In this document: positions 16,657 through 25,736 of the stretch, piece after piece
Numbering within the stretch: the stretch's first letter is position 1
Layout: the number at the start of each line of letters is the position of its first letter
Assembly: GCA_029253285.1 (NCBI GenBank)
Contig: JAQWZU010000176.1
Coordinates: forward strand, 1 to 50,420
Length of the DNA: 50,420 bases
Direction: 5' to 3'
Source: Akkermansiaceae bacterium
GTDB lineage: Bacteria; Verrucomicrobiota; Verrucomicrobiia; Verrucomicrobiales; Akkermansiaceae
The notes under the pieces: generated by a model
Databases searched by the model: none
What the model was told of the DNA's origin: nothing
The model's input: only the letters and a program-made list of their open reading frames with translations
Made by a program: the position numbers and the translations under genes

Positions 16657-17064
16657 GATGCAGAATCCTATCTCTACTGCGGCGCCCTGCAACCCCTGAT
16701 CCCATCGAAAGAACCCAAGCGGTTTCTCAAAACGAGCCTCTCTTGGTTCGTTCCCCTTCTTCCCTCCCAAAATTCATCCCGTATTCTGCTTTTTAGCGTT
16801 GTATTAGGTCCAGTGTCACCCTCCGGCTGATAAACACTATCCGAAAAATAAGCACCTCTCCCTTTGGACAAATCTCACAACAGCCCGTAAGATACTCTAG
16901 GCGAATGAAGCAAGGCCCTCAACGACCTTAACGACCGACCTAAATCATCGAAATTCGCCCCAAACCCCCTCAAAAACTCCGGCATTTACAAAGATTTACA
17001 CATTTAGGCATTTTCACGTTGATTTCACATGACTCAACACTCAGTATATAAAAATACAAAGATT
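16657..17064. other. Intergenic region between divergent iscA and TIGR02597-like genes
   Basis: About 400 bases between divergent genes. The left part (16657-16870) has open but unconserved reading on the minus strand that could be an iscA N-terminal extension or leader. The right part from about 16980 becomes clearly AT-rich and holds the candidate promoter at 17024-17052. I see no tRNA, riboswitch or strong hairpin. Confidence 0.5.
17024..17052 (+). promoter_or_regulatory. Candidate sigma-70-type promoter of the TIGR02597-like gene
   Basis: TTCACA at 17024-17029 and TATAAA at 17047-17052, each five of six to consensus, are separated by exactly 17 bases in an AT-rich stretch. The predicted transcription start near 17059 would leave only about six bases before the ATG at 17065, so the message would be nearly leaderless. 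This matches the absence of a Shine-Dalgarno sequence there. Confidence 0.5.
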
Positions 17065-18075
17065 ATGAATCTTATCCCGTCTCTCTTTTCCCTCTCGCTA
17101 TGCCTCCCACTTCTGGGGCAAGCAGTATTCACGACTCCTGAAGGTTACACTAAAATCCCCATTGCTGCAGGAACGGCAGGAGGACCAACTCTCACCGCGA
17201 TTTCTGCCACTTTACTCAACGGCCTAGAGCACTCAAGCGGTGCGACGGTTGTGGCCAACTTTGCCATTGACGAGCAAAATGTCACTGTGACAGGAGCCAC
17301 TTGGACCGCGAATCAGTGGACCGGAGTTCCATATCTCGCCTATCTCACTAACACCAGCGGTTCTGAGGAGGCTTTTCTCATCGCTTCCCACACAGCCGAT
17401 ACGCTTACTCTTTCCACTACATTCGACCTTCTCAGCGCCACTCGCTTTCCTGCGTCGACAACCGTGACGATTCGGAAAGCGAATACTGTGAACTCGATTC
17501 TTGGAGCACCGTCGACACCTTTCACTACAAATGACCGTGTTTTTATCTGGGAAGATGGGACTTGGGTCACCCTTGCTACTTTTGGTGGCAATTGGGCATA
17601 CTTCTCAGGTCCTAATTTAGGAGACTCGGCAACTGACGCGGTAATCTTTCCAGAGGAAGGTATCTTTGTCCAGCGAGCTGAGTTAACCGCTGCAGAGCTC
17701 ACCCTGTTTGGTGAGGTCCCATCCGCCCCTCAGGCTTCAACCGTAGCTGGAGCTTCATCATATTTCGTTTCCACTCGATTTCCTGTTGGTGACACACCAA
17801 CCGTCAACCCGACTGGGATGAGACTTCAGGATTTAAACATTCACGACATTCCCGGATGGTCCACCAGCGACCGAGCATATTTTTGGGATGGCGCGCAGTG
17901 GATTACACTTGCAGCATTCGGGAGCAACTGGGCTTACTTTTCAGGTCCTAACGTTGGAAATTCCGCTAACGATTTAGTAGTTCCGGCAAATAGCGCCTTA
18001 TTCCTCACCCGGGCTTCAGTCGGCACCGAATCCGCCTCGCCCTTGAATGTCCCTCTCCCTTACGCTGTCGAATAA
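17065..18075 (+). CDS. Secreted TIGR02597-like protein with internal duplication
   Basis: A 336-residue exported protein. The Sec signal peptide MNLIPSLFSLSLCLPLLGQA ends near residue 20. The open frame extends to 17029, but those residues precede the signal peptide and contain the -10 box, so ATG at 17065 is used. The mature protein holds two related blocks. The first has FIWEDGTWVTLATFGGNW followed by AYFSGPNLGDSATDAV. The second has YFWDGAQWITLAAFGSNW followed by AYFSGPNVGNSANDLV. This layout, with a YFVSTRFPVGD-type segment before the second block, resembles the TIGR02597 family that expands in Verrucomicrobia; the family match is from memory of its pattern. The role is unknown, probably at the cell surface or outside. 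A PEP-CTERM gene follows by 44 bases. Confidence 0.8.
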   Translation: MNLIPSLFSLSLCLPLLGQAVFTTPEGYTKIPIAAGTAGGPTLTAISATLLNGLEHSSGATVVANFAIDEQNVTVTGATWTANQWTGVPYLAYLTNTSGSEEAFLIASHTADTLTLSTTFDLLSATRFPASTTVTIRKANTVNSILGAPSTPFTTNDRVFIWEDGTWVTLATFGGNWAYFSGPNLGDSATDAVIFPEEGIFVQRAELTAAELTLFGEVPSAPQASTVAGASSYFVSTRFPVGDTPTVNPTGMRLQDLNIHDIPGWSTSDRAYFWDGAQWITLAAFGSNWAYFSGPNVGNSANDLVVPANSALFLTRASVGTESASPLNVPLPYAVE

Positions 18076-18119
18076 TTTACTCAGTATCTTTTAAAAGTTA
18101 AAAAATCTTTCCTTCCAAA

Positions 18120-18719
18120 ATGAAATATACACTTGCACTTCTAATAGTCACCGCTGCTTCTTCACCGGCTGCAACGCTCACGATTGTAATGTCGAACAAC
18201 AATAACGCATTCAATCTGACCAATCCTTTTCAAGACAGCGCAGGTTCAAATCTGGCGAATGGTGATCTTGTTCAACTTGGCTATTTCGAAATCGCAGGCA
18301 CCCCCGGGAATAACGGAGGTTCATTTGATAGCTTTGTTGCAGTCGAAAGTGTCTCTTTCGCCGTAGGCGCAGACGGGAAATTTACTGATCAGGTAACTCT
18401 TGATGACCAAATCGACTTACCTGGAACTAATTCTCAAACACTTCAATTTGGACTTCGAATTTTCGATGCCTCGACAAGCGCCGCTGCGACCTTTTTCAAT
18501 ACCGTTACAGACGATGAATGGCAGTTTTCGTTCTCGACCGCAAATCCGCCACCAACTCCTAGCGAGCTGAATCTCGTCCCAAGCTTTGGCGCAGAGAATC
18601 CAGTTTGGCAAGATGCTGGAGCTCCACTCCAAACATCCATTGCAATACCTGAGCCAAGCACCTCGCTGACTGCACTTCTTGGGCTTGCGTTCTTAACTGG
18701 TAAGCGTCGCAGGAAATAA
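18120..18719 (+). CDS. PEP-CTERM sorting domain protein
   Basis: A 199-residue exported protein. It has an N-terminal Sec signal peptide (MKYTLALLIVTAASSPAA) and a C-terminal PEP-CTERM tail made of the IPEPST motif, a hydrophobic helix (LTALLGLAFL) and a basic end GKRRRK. Exosortase is expected to cleave this tail, linking the protein to the envelope or to secreted matrix; no exosortase gene is in the window. The mature part is rich in Asn, Ser, Thr and Asp and probably a beta structure, with no recognised enzyme motif. It lies 44 bases after the TIGR02597-like gene and shares the upstream 9-mer actcagtat. A strong terminator follows. Confidence 0.85.
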   Translation: MKYTLALLIVTAASSPAATLTIVMSNNNNAFNLTNPFQDSAGSNLANGDLVQLGYFEIAGTPGNNGGSFDSFVAVESVSFAVGADGKFTDQVTLDDQIDLPGTNSQTLQFGLRIFDASTSAAATFFNTVTDDEWQFSFSTANPPPTPSELNLVPSFGAENPVWQDAGAPLQTSIAIPEPSTSLTALLGLAFLTGKRRRK

Positions 18720-18740
18720 ATTGCTGCAAACCAATTTTCA

Positions 18741-18771
18741 AAACCTCCCTCTTCGGACGGGAGGTTTTTTT
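18741..18771 (+). terminator. Rho-independent terminator after the PEP-CTERM gene
   Basis: The arms aaacctccc (18741-18749) and gggaggttt (18759-18767) form a perfect nine-base-pair stem with a nine-base loop containing ttcgg, followed by a run of T. It lies 22 bases past the PEP-CTERM stop and just before the end of the convergent helicase gene. Confidence 0.88.
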
Positions 18772-18776
18772 GCGCC

Positions 18777-20771
18777 CTATTCCTCAAGCATCGTGGACAT
18801 CCCACTAAAGAATCCGCGAAGCTCTTCGTCGGAAGCTTCCGCTCCCATGATGTCGTCGTAGTCTTCTTCCTGAATCCAATCGGGATTCAATTCCTGAATA
18901 AAGCTACTCCGATCACAGGCCTCTTGATTTCCCCACTTCACCCGGGTGGCACAATAGGTCATCGTCAGACGTTCCCTTGCTCTCGTGATGCCCACATAGA
19001 GCAGGCGCCGTTCCTCATCGCGAGTTCCTTCCTCAATACTCCGTTTATGAGGAAGAATCCCTTCCTCTAAGCCCACCAAATAAACTACGGGATATTCCAG
19101 CCCTTTGGCAGCATGCAAGGTAATCAAGGTTACTCCGCTTTTCTTATCCAAATCGTCATCGTCTTTCTCTGCATCTAACGCCGTTTTAGCCAAAAAGTCA
19201 GCGAGCGTAGCTCCTTTCCTAACTGCTTCCACAATCGCTCCGGTTGCATGACTGATCGCCTCTCGCCGCGCGTCCTTTTCCTTATCGCTTTTGCATTGTC
19301 GCATCAACCACTCTACAAAATCCATTTCCCGTAACCATTGGTCGATCACCACTCCAGCGTTGTCTCCATCGATAATCCGCTCCTGTCCAGATACGACCTG
19401 ATTAACGAAAGATCCAATGGAATTCCTCACCTTAGTGGACAACTGGTCAGTAAACCCATCGTCGATGAGCGTCTTCCAAACACTTTGGTCTTTCTCACGA
19501 CTCCACTCCAAAGCCGCCATCGAGGTCGTATTGCCAATTCCCCTGGGTGGCGTATTCAAGACTCTCAGCAAGGCCACATCCAATTCCGGATTTGCGAGAA
19601 TCTGGGCGTAGCTTAAAACGTCCCGCACTTCCTTACGATCAAAGAAGCTCTGCGCTCCTACCATGCGATAGGGAATCTTGGCCTCCCGCAGGGTTTCTTC
19701 CACAATCCGGGTCTGGCCATTGGTCCGAAAAAGAATGGCAAAATCTTCCAACACCTTTCCCTCCTCACGCTGAGTCACAATCTCCGAAACAATCCACTCT
19801 GCCTCTTCCTTATCACCCGGCATCGAAACCAACCTCACAAGATCGCCACCGGGAATGGTATGCCGAAGTTGCTTCTCCCGACGTCCCATATTGTGACGAA
19901 TCAAACTGTTCGCCACCTCCAGAACAGCCTGCGTGCTCCGGTAATTCTCCTCCAGACGAATGATCTTCGGGTTGGGGAAAAACCGCTCAAACTGCAAGAT
20001 ATTCGCCACCTCGGCGCCCCGCCAGCCATAGATCGATTGATCGTCATCACCAACCACGCAGATATTGTATGGCTCTCCCACCAACTGCTGGATCAATCTC
20101 ATCTGCAGGCCATTGGTATCCTGAAATTCGTCCACCGTGACGTATCGAAATCGATTCCGCCAATAGTCCCGAATATCTGAATATTCCCGCAAAACTCGCT
20201 CACCCAAAAGAAGCAGATCATCAAAATCGATGGCATTTTGCGCTCTGAGTTCGTTTTGATAGGCCACTGCGATCGCCGCAATCAGATCGTCTTGAATCGT
20301 ATCCAAATCCCGCTCGGCATTTTTGGCCTTCGAGATTTCAGCAAGGACCTCCATCGGCTTCAAATTAATCTTCGCTCCTCCTTTTCGAACGATCAACTGA
20401 CGAATCAATCCCGTCTGATCGCCTCCAGCCATCAGCGCAAATTTTTTCTTATAACCCACCGCCTCAATGTCCCGCTTGAGAATTCTCAGGCACAGGGAAT
20501 GGAAAGTGCACACCGTCAGGGCCTTCCCCTTCTTTTTCCCCACCATTCCCATCACCCGCTCAGCCATCTCGGCTGCCGATTTGTTCGTGAAGGTCACCGC
20601 CAACAAATTCTCTGCCGCCACTCCGTTTTCCAAAAGAGCCGACATTCGGCAAGTCACGGCTCGGGTCTTACCCGTCCCCGCGCCAGCCAGAATCAACACC
20701 GGGCCCTCAAGACTCATCACCGCCTCGCGCTGAGCCTTGTTGAGCGAACTAATCGAAAATCCTTCTGCCAT
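18777..20771 (-). CDS. uvrD: UvrD/Rep-family superfamily I DNA helicase
   Basis: A 664-residue ATP-dependent 3'-5' helicase of repair and replication restart. All SF1A motifs are seen in order: Q-motif region LNKAQREAVMSLEGP, Walker A AGAGTGKT (29-36), motif Ia TFTNKSAAEM, Walker B DEFQDTN, motif III GDDDQSIYGWRGA, motif IV RLEENYRST, motif V TLHAAKGLEYPVVYLVG with GLEEGILPHKRS, and motif VI ERRLLYVGITRARERL. The length is closest to Rep (about 670) and shorter than UvrD or PcrA (720 or more), because the C-terminal tail after motif VI is short and acidic. UvrD, PcrA and Rep cannot be separated safely by eye, so the symbol means the family. Start is ATG at 20771. Confidence 0.95.
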   Translation of the reverse strand: MAEGFSISSLNKAQREAVMSLEGPVLILAGAGTGKTRAVTCRMSALLENGVAAENLLAVTFTNKSAAEMAERVMGMVGKKKGKALTVCTFHSLCLRILKRDIEAVGYKKKFALMAGGDQTGLIRQLIVRKGGAKINLKPMEVLAEISKAKNAERDLDTIQDDLIAAIAVAYQNELRAQNAIDFDDLLLLGERVLREYSDIRDYWRNRFRYVTVDEFQDTNGLQMRLIQQLVGEPYNICVVGDDDQSIYGWRGAEVANILQFERFFPNPKIIRLEENYRSTQAVLEVANSLIRHNMGRREKQLRHTIPGGDLVRLVSMPGDKEEAEWIVSEIVTQREEGKVLEDFAILFRTNGQTRIVEETLREAKIPYRMVGAQSFFDRKEVRDVLSYAQILANPELDVALLRVLNTPPRGIGNTTSMAALEWSREKDQSVWKTLIDDGFTDQLSTKVRNSIGSFVNQVVSGQERIIDGDNAGVVIDQWLREMDFVEWLMRQCKSDKEKDARREAISHATGAIVEAVRKGATLADFLAKTALDAEKDDDDLDKKSGVTLITLHAAKGLEYPVVYLVGLEEGILPHKRSIEEGTRDEERRLLYVGITRARERLTMTYCATRVKWGNQEACDRSSFIQELNPDWIQEEDYDDIMGAEASDEELRGFFSGMSTMLEE

Positions 20772-20873
20772 CCCGTCAGGGAGATAGCAAACTCCGTCCG
20801 CCCGAAAAACGCAAGGGTCTCCATCCGCTGACTCAAATTTCCTTACCTTTCCGGAATCCTAAACACTAAATAT

Positions 20874-20902
20874 TTGCCATGATCCAGCTAGAGGGCTAAC
20901 AC
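20874..20902 (+). promoter_or_regulatory. Possible promoter of the DUF5069 gene
   Basis: TTGCCA (20874-20879, five of six to the -35 consensus) is followed after 17 bases by a weak TAACAC. The predicted start would lie about 55 bases before the ATG at 20964. Low confidence because the -10 box is poor. Confidence 0.3.
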
Positions 20903-20963
20903 TGCGCGACAGGATGCCAATCCCTTTTGGCCTCTCAAAAACAGAAAACACACAAACTAAGAA

Positions 20964-21407
20964 ATGAGCGATATCATTCCTACAATCACCTCCGGCATCG
21001 CCGGTCCACTCGGCGTCCTTCACCTTCCACGCCTCTGGCAGAAGGCTTCCCTCGGCGCAGTCGGCAAACTTCACAGCGATTACCCAGAAGCAGGTGCCGG
21101 CTTTGACCAAATGACTCTCGATGCTCTCGGTATCAACCGTGAGACCTTCCTCGACTACATCAAGGCCAGTAAGCCTTCCTACACCCAGCTTGAGCAGTGG
21201 ATCCTCGACCAAAAAGGCGGCGCGCTCGACGACGCGGCTGTTGTCAAACATAACGATGCCGTCGTTGGTTACAACCACACCGACGAAACCCGCGGAGCGA
21301 TCCTCAAGGCCGTCGGAATCGCTGACAACGGAGCAATCCTCGACGCCGTGAACCTCAACAACCTCGAGGACTGGCAGGATTTCTACGCACAGCAGATTCA
21401 GGGCTAA
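20964..21407 (+). CDS. DUF5069 domain-containing protein
   Basis: A 147-residue soluble protein that follows the DUF5069 pattern: an early LPRLWQKASLGAVGKLHSDY segment, a GAGFDQMTLDALGI segment and a TQLEQWILDQKGG segment. The family occurs mostly in Verrucomicrobia and Planctomycetes and has no known function. There is no signal peptide, membrane helix or metal-binding cysteine, and the protein is acidic. It stands alone between the divergent helicase gene and a strong terminator, so it is probably a single-gene transcript. It is rich in GNC and CTC codons, as in well-expressed genes of this window, which may mean good expression (inference). Confidence 0.75.
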   Translation: MSDIIPTITSGIAGPLGVLHLPRLWQKASLGAVGKLHSDYPEAGAGFDQMTLDALGINRETFLDYIKASKPSYTQLEQWILDQKGGALDDAAVVKHNDAVVGYNHTDETRGAILKAVGIADNGAILDAVNLNNLEDWQDFYAQQIQG

Positions 21408-21436
21408 ATCCTTTCGGAGTTCACCATTTCAAAAAA

Positions 21437-21468
21437 CCTCGTAAGCTCCCACTTACGGGGCTTTTTTT
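21437..21468 (+). terminator. Rho-independent terminator after the DUF5069 gene
   Basis: The arms cctcgtaag (21437-21445) and cttacgggg (21452-21460) pair over nine positions with one G-U, around a six-base loop, followed by cttttttt. It overlaps the last codons of the convergent transglutaminase gene, which ends at 21453. Confidence 0.85.
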
Positions 21469-23657
21469 GACACCCAACTCCGGGACCTCACAACCCGCTT
21501 CAACCTCTTCACCTCGAACATCATTTGGGGCAGCGGTCGTTCATCCTCCGCTTTTTCACGAGCACGGGGATCAAAAATTAATCGCTGGTAGCTCGCGATC
21601 AACGTTCCCGCTTCCTCACCCAAATGCTCCGCCAACCAGGGCGCCATCGGAGTTCCCCGGGGACGTCTCCCCACTCGCTTCCCCAACCAACGTTCAAAAT
21701 CTTTTAGGGCATTTAATCTACGACAATTGTCCTCCCAGCTTCCCTTTTCAGCCAATCCCGGATTGCGACGAGTCACGACGAGACGGTAGATCAGGAACAC
21801 AATCAAAAAGACAAACAAGGAGATGAAGAACACCCTGGTAACCACTGATATCAGAGGTTGTGAAAACCAAAGGATAATGTCCTGACGGGCAATCTGCCCC
21901 CAGTCTTTAATCTTCTGCAGCCACCCATCGGTGCTTCCTCCTTCGCTCAGCCAACTGGTCGGAGTATTATCGACCGTCACCCATTCTCCGCCACGACAGC
22001 GCCACACCGGACTCCCCTCGCTTCCTTCATTTTTCCATTTCCCGCCAATGTATGCTTGGGCCCAAGCATGGGCATGTTTCCCTCTCAAAATCCATTCACC
22101 TTCTTCGTCTCCCTCTTCTTCTACGGCATACCCCACCACATAGCGCGCGGGAATTCCCGCCCTCCGCAAAAGCATCACCGACGCACTGGCATAATATTCG
22201 CAGTGGCCCTCATGCGAGTTTTCCAGGAAATAAGTGATCGGAGTTCTCTCTTCATCATTTTTCAATTTCAGATCGTATGCAAAGGGATTACTCGCAAAAA
22301 CTCCGGCGAGCAGAGTGAGCAACTCTTTTTGTTCGGCCCGGCTTCCTCGGTGGGCAACCGAAATGACCGGACTCCTTCTCCCATCCCGCTGCCATTCCAC
22401 CAGAGACACTCCTCTAAATTCCCAGAATCTCGTGAGTCCCTTTCTTTCGTCCGACGGTAATTGCAAATCATACAAAGAAGGATCGTCTTCAATCGCCCCG
22501 GTTCCATTCTTAAATTCAAAAACCAATTCCATCGCGCCGTGATTCGGATCGAATACCCGGGTCGCACCAAGAATGCTATACTCCATCCCCTCCGCTTTCG
22601 GTTTATGAATCCGTCGGGCATTAATCGGGGAGGGAATTAAACTTTGATCCTCAACCAAGCCAATCACTCTTCCCCGGTTTCCAAAATCCCCGGACTTCAA
22701 ATCCTCTTCCCGATAGCTGTAATCGCCGCCGTCATTCTGAAACATCTTTAAAAACGCTCCGCCTCGATCACGCTCTTCCGTCACAGTTTTCGATTCGATA
22801 AACTTTGGCGAACGCCCCCTTCCCGTCCACCTCTTGCTCCCCACCGGTTTGTTATAAGCAGCCAGTCTCAACAAGCCGGGTTGCTCCCCCTCGTCTTGAA
22901 AAAATCGCCACTCAATTTTCGGGCTCAACTGAAGATCTGCAATATCTCCGATCTTCGTTTCGGTATCCCGCTGGGATTCACCTTCGTTACCGGTCAGCGA
23001 AGCATTCTTCACTACATATTTGTAGAGCACATAGACTCCCTCCGTCATCGCTCCCGCCATGACAACCGCCATTATAAAAGCCATCGACCAGGCCGCCGGA
23101 CGTTTGCGGCTACCTCGTAAATGAAACAACGCTATTCCCACCAGGACGCACACTCCAAAATAATAGCGCTCCAGCTCTAGTTTGCCGATTCCCAAGCCAG
23201 CGGTAAACAGGATAATCCCGAACCAACAGTAGCCAAACTGAAACCATTTTAAATAAGCCGGACGACCCGCCTTGCGATCCGCAGCCAACTTCCTCCTCGC
23301 AAAATAGGAAAACGTCGTCAGGGGAACACCCCGATCAGAGGAATACTGCTGGGCCAAGCCCATCGGCATCAGGATGAATGGCAACCAGGACAACAGAAAT
23401 AAAGACCCCTCAGCCGTCCGGTCCTCGCTCTGCAAAAATCCCGCTGCGACTACGATCAAAATTAACATGCACAACTGCCAGGATCTCGCGAAACCTTTCT
23501 CACCGAAGTTCCACCGGATCTTGGTCCAATGACGCGACTCAGCCGCGATCGCCGCGATCAAAGCCGCCAATGGTTGATCCAGCATTGCCCCCCAAAAAAG
23601 AAAGGCCACCCCCAGCAAAAGGCGCGGTGGAGATTTGAAAAGAACTTTTTCCTCCAT
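21453..23657 (-). CDS. Transglutaminase-like membrane protein (TgpA type)
   Basis: About 734 residues. Several membrane helices lie in the first 210 residues. A large extracytoplasmic region follows with a transglutaminase-like core: Cys486 (EGHCEYYASASVMLLRRAG), His530 (HAHAWAQAY) and Asp563 (VTVDNTPTSW). A last membrane helix is near residue 610 (FFISLFVFLIVFLIYRL), followed by a cytoplasmic tail. This is the TgpA/DUF3488 plan. Papain-like transglutaminase cores of this kind cross-link or cleave peptides outside the cell. The ATG at 23657 shares a base with the stop of the DUF58 gene (TGATG), so the two are translationally coupled; the longer reading from 23705 is unlikely. The substrate is unknown. 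Confidence 0.9.
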   Translation of the reverse strand: MEEKVLFKSPPRLLLGVAFLFWGAMLDQPLAALIAAIAAESRHWTKIRWNFGEKGFARSWQLCMLILIVVAAGFLQSEDRTAEGSLFLLSWLPFILMPMGLAQQYSSDRGVPLTTFSYFARRKLAADRKAGRPAYLKWFQFGYCWFGIILFTAGLGIGKLELERYYFGVCVLVGIALFHLRGSRKRPAAWSMAFIMAVVMAGAMTEGVYVLYKYVVKNASLTGNEGESQRDTETKIGDIADLQLSPKIEWRFFQDEGEQPGLLRLAAYNKPVGSKRWTGRGRSPKFIESKTVTEERDRGGAFLKMFQNDGGDYSYREEDLKSGDFGNRGRVIGLVEDQSLIPSPINARRIHKPKAEGMEYSILGATRVFDPNHGAMELVFEFKNGTGAIEDDPSLYDLQLPSDERKGLTRFWEFRGVSLVEWQRDGRRSPVISVAHRGSRAEQKELLTLLAGVFASNPFAYDLKLKNDEERTPITYFLENSHEGHCEYYASASVMLLRRAGIPARYVVGYAVEEEGDEEGEWILRGKHAHAWAQAYIGGKWKNEGSEGSPVWRCRGGEWVTVDNTPTSWLSEGGSTDGWLQKIKDWGQIARQDIILWFSQPLISVVTRVFFISLFVFLIVFLIYRLVVTRRNPGLAEKGSWEDNCRRLNALKDFERWLGKRVGRRPRGTPMAPWLAEHLGEEAGTLIASYQRLIFDPRAREKAEDERPLPQMMFEVKRLKRVVRSRSWVSKKAP

Positions 23658-25018
23658 CACGCGCTCTTCATTAAATCTTCCTGCACCGAATCCCATCGAA
23701 TCCAATGCGCCCCAGGCAAGTCTTCTTCCGGCATCTCACCCGCCCCAATGACATAGAGATGAACCTTCATCCCACTTTTCCGAAGACTCTCGACAAACTC
23801 CTCGCGCTCCTCGTCCCACCCCGTCAGGACTACCAAACACGCCGTCATTTCCGTCGCATACCTCAACACCAAACTTTTCAACAGATCATAGCCACCTTCA
23901 TCATTCCCCTCGGTCCGCGCCAAAATTTCCATCAATCGATCTGCCTTCGCCACGCCCCGTCCTGCCGTGAACACCTGCGGTTCATCACGGACAAACATTA
24001 AATCCAGCAGGCACCGCTCCCGGTCCATCGATGAAACAAACGAAGCCGCCACCGAAATTGCCTCCTCAAACATCTCGGGACCGCTTCCCCGCAAATTGGT
24101 ATCCAACACCAAACCGTATCGCGGAAAGCGCACTTCCTCGAACTCCTTCACAATCGGCTGTCCGGTTCGCGCCCAAGCCTTCCAATGCATGTGCCTTGGG
24201 GAATCACCCGGTCGATATTCCCGCAAGCCCATAAACTCACCCCCCTCGCCCTTGACCGTCGAGGCCGTTTCGCCTCCGATTTTCAACTCTGACTGCCCGC
24301 CTAAATCGAGAGGGGGCAATTTGTATCGCCTCGGAATCACCAATATTTCCCCCGCTTCATTACCCGTCGGCCGACACCGCTGAAACAAACCAAAGGGGTC
24401 AGGCAGCTCAACACGAAGATCATCCAAAACCAACACGCCCCGCCTTTGTGGAATCAATTTCAATCTCACCTCCTCCGATTCTCCTCCCCCCAAATTCAGG
24501 GCCTCGGAGCGGCCAAGGCTTTTCCATTTCCCACCCCGATCATTCAACCACTTCCAACGATAGTATGCCAAAGCCCGATCAAAAATATTCCGGTCTTCTT
24601 CCCCGGGTTCCTTGAGATTCACAAATTCCCACTCCGTCGGCCTCGGATCATCTCCCTGCTCTCTAAAGTGAATTTCCCGCAAAGTCCGCTTCCCCACATT
24701 GGTCACATTGACAAAGTAACTCAATTCCTCGCCCACCGATCCCGTATCCGGCAGGATTCTCGTCGCGACCACCTGCGCCCGCCGAAGCAGAGCCCACATG
24801 AACCCCACGGCCAGGACTCCCAACATCAATAAGCTAAATGCCACCACCACGCTCTGCCGCAAGTCCGCCCCGGTGATGACGCTCAATCCACCCAAGCCCA
24901 TCAAAAGCCACGCCGTAGGTCGAATCCGACGACTAAAAAAGTTACCCAAGGCACTTCCCTGCCAGTAATTTCGGTACAACCAGCGTTGAAAAAAATTGCC
25001 TTTCCGCCCCTCGACCAT
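23657..25018 (-). CDS. DUF58 domain-containing protein
   Basis: A 453-residue protein with two hydrophobic helices around residues 33-80 and the DUF58 hallmark GGEFMGLREYRPGDSPRHMHW, continuing KAWARTGQPIVKEFE, near residue 255. The C-terminal part looks like a von Willebrand A-type fold (LVLDTNLRG, then LVVLTGWDEE). DUF58 proteins usually sit with a MoxR AAA+ ATPase and a transglutaminase-like protein and are thought to help assemble envelope or metal-dependent complexes. Here the transglutaminase partner is coupled directly downstream, but no moxR lies upstream: the next gene is divergent. The 100-base gap at 25019-25118 presumably holds both promoters, though I see no convincing one. Confidence 0.92.
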   Translation of the reverse strand: MVEGRKGNFFQRWLYRNYWQGSALGNFFSRRIRPTAWLLMGLGGLSVITGADLRQSVVVAFSLLMLGVLAVGFMWALLRRAQVVATRILPDTGSVGEELSYFVNVTNVGKRTLREIHFREQGDDPRPTEWEFVNLKEPGEEDRNIFDRALAYYRWKWLNDRGGKWKSLGRSEALNLGGGESEEVRLKLIPQRRGVLVLDDLRVELPDPFGLFQRCRPTGNEAGEILVIPRRYKLPPLDLGGQSELKIGGETASTVKGEGGEFMGLREYRPGDSPRHMHWKAWARTGQPIVKEFEEVRFPRYGLVLDTNLRGSGPEMFEEAISVAASFVSSMDRERCLLDLMFVRDEPQVFTAGRGVAKADRLMEILARTEGNDEGGYDLLKSLVLRYATEMTACLVVLTGWDEEREEFVESLRKSGMKVHLYVIGAGEMPEEDLPGAHWIRWDSVQEDLMKSA

Positions 25019-25118
25019 CTCGCATTAAGAAACCACAGCTCTCCCGAACTGGCAATCTCGGAACATTCTTCTCTCTTTATAGAGTTGCAGACCCCTCCAG
25101 CTTCGTTATTCCAGAGAC

Positions 25119-25697
25119 ATGAGACTATTCTTTATTTCTTTCGCCCTGGCCCTCGTTGTTCTGGGGACCGCGATCAGCTGCAAAGACACCAAGGAAGAAG
25201 AGCCCGACTCCCCAAGCTCGGCGACTCAGGAAAAAAAAGCCCATCCCGCCATCGATCTGGTGAGACGCAAAGTCGGTCTGGAAAAGCAACTCGAATCAAT
25301 CATCGCCAAGGCCGATCTCAGCGGCCAAACCCAAATAAAGGAAGCCGAAGACAAGGCCCGGGAAGCTGATCAACATTTCCTCGCCGTCCAAAGCCAACAC
25401 CCAAAACTCCAGAAACTTCTAAAAAAAGCCGCTAGGTTGAGAGGACGATATTCTCCTACCAATTCGGCTCAAAACGCCAAAACGGCAACCATGATGCTAG
25501 AGATCAACACCGAGATTTCAAAGATCTCATCGACCCTCCCGGAACTTCAAGCCGCCAGGAACGCACAAGCACAGGCTCGTAAGGCAATTCACAACACAAG
25601 ACGTCAATTGGCCGACAAGATTCCCCGAGCCAAAGCAATCCTCGAGGAACTCAGTGAGATCGACACCAAACTCGCCGCGCAGCGCCCTCAATCTTAA
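25119..25697 (+). CDS. Putative lipoprotein with coiled-coil region
   Basis: A 192-residue protein with a hydrophobic N-terminal segment ending in a lipobox-like TAISC with Cys21, followed by an acidic linker (KDTKEEEPDSPSS). Lipidation is likely though the lipobox is not perfect. The rest is highly helical, rich in Lys, Ala, Gln and Glu with heptad-like spacing, for example IAKADLSGQTQIKEAEDKA, and probably forms coiled coils in the periplasm. I do not recognise a family. The antiporter gene starts 39 bases downstream, so co-transcription is possible, but nothing links the two by function. Confidence 0.75.
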   Translation: MRLFFISFALALVVLGTAISCKDTKEEEPDSPSSATQEKKAHPAIDLVRRKVGLEKQLESIIAKADLSGQTQIKEAEDKAREADQHFLAVQSQHPKLQKLLKKAARLRGRYSPTNSAQNAKTATMMLEINTEISKISSTLPELQAARNAQAQARKAIHNTRRQLADKIPRAKAILEELSEIDTKLAAQRPQS

Positions 25698-25736
25698 ATT
25701 TTCATCCCTCGCGTTTTCCTTGCCGGACGGTCTCTG

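Noticed and set aside
16674-16871. TTG-started ORF on the minus strand upstream of the iscA-type gene
   Set aside because: No known domain and an unlikely start; the region is better explained as leader or N-terminal extension of the carrier gene.
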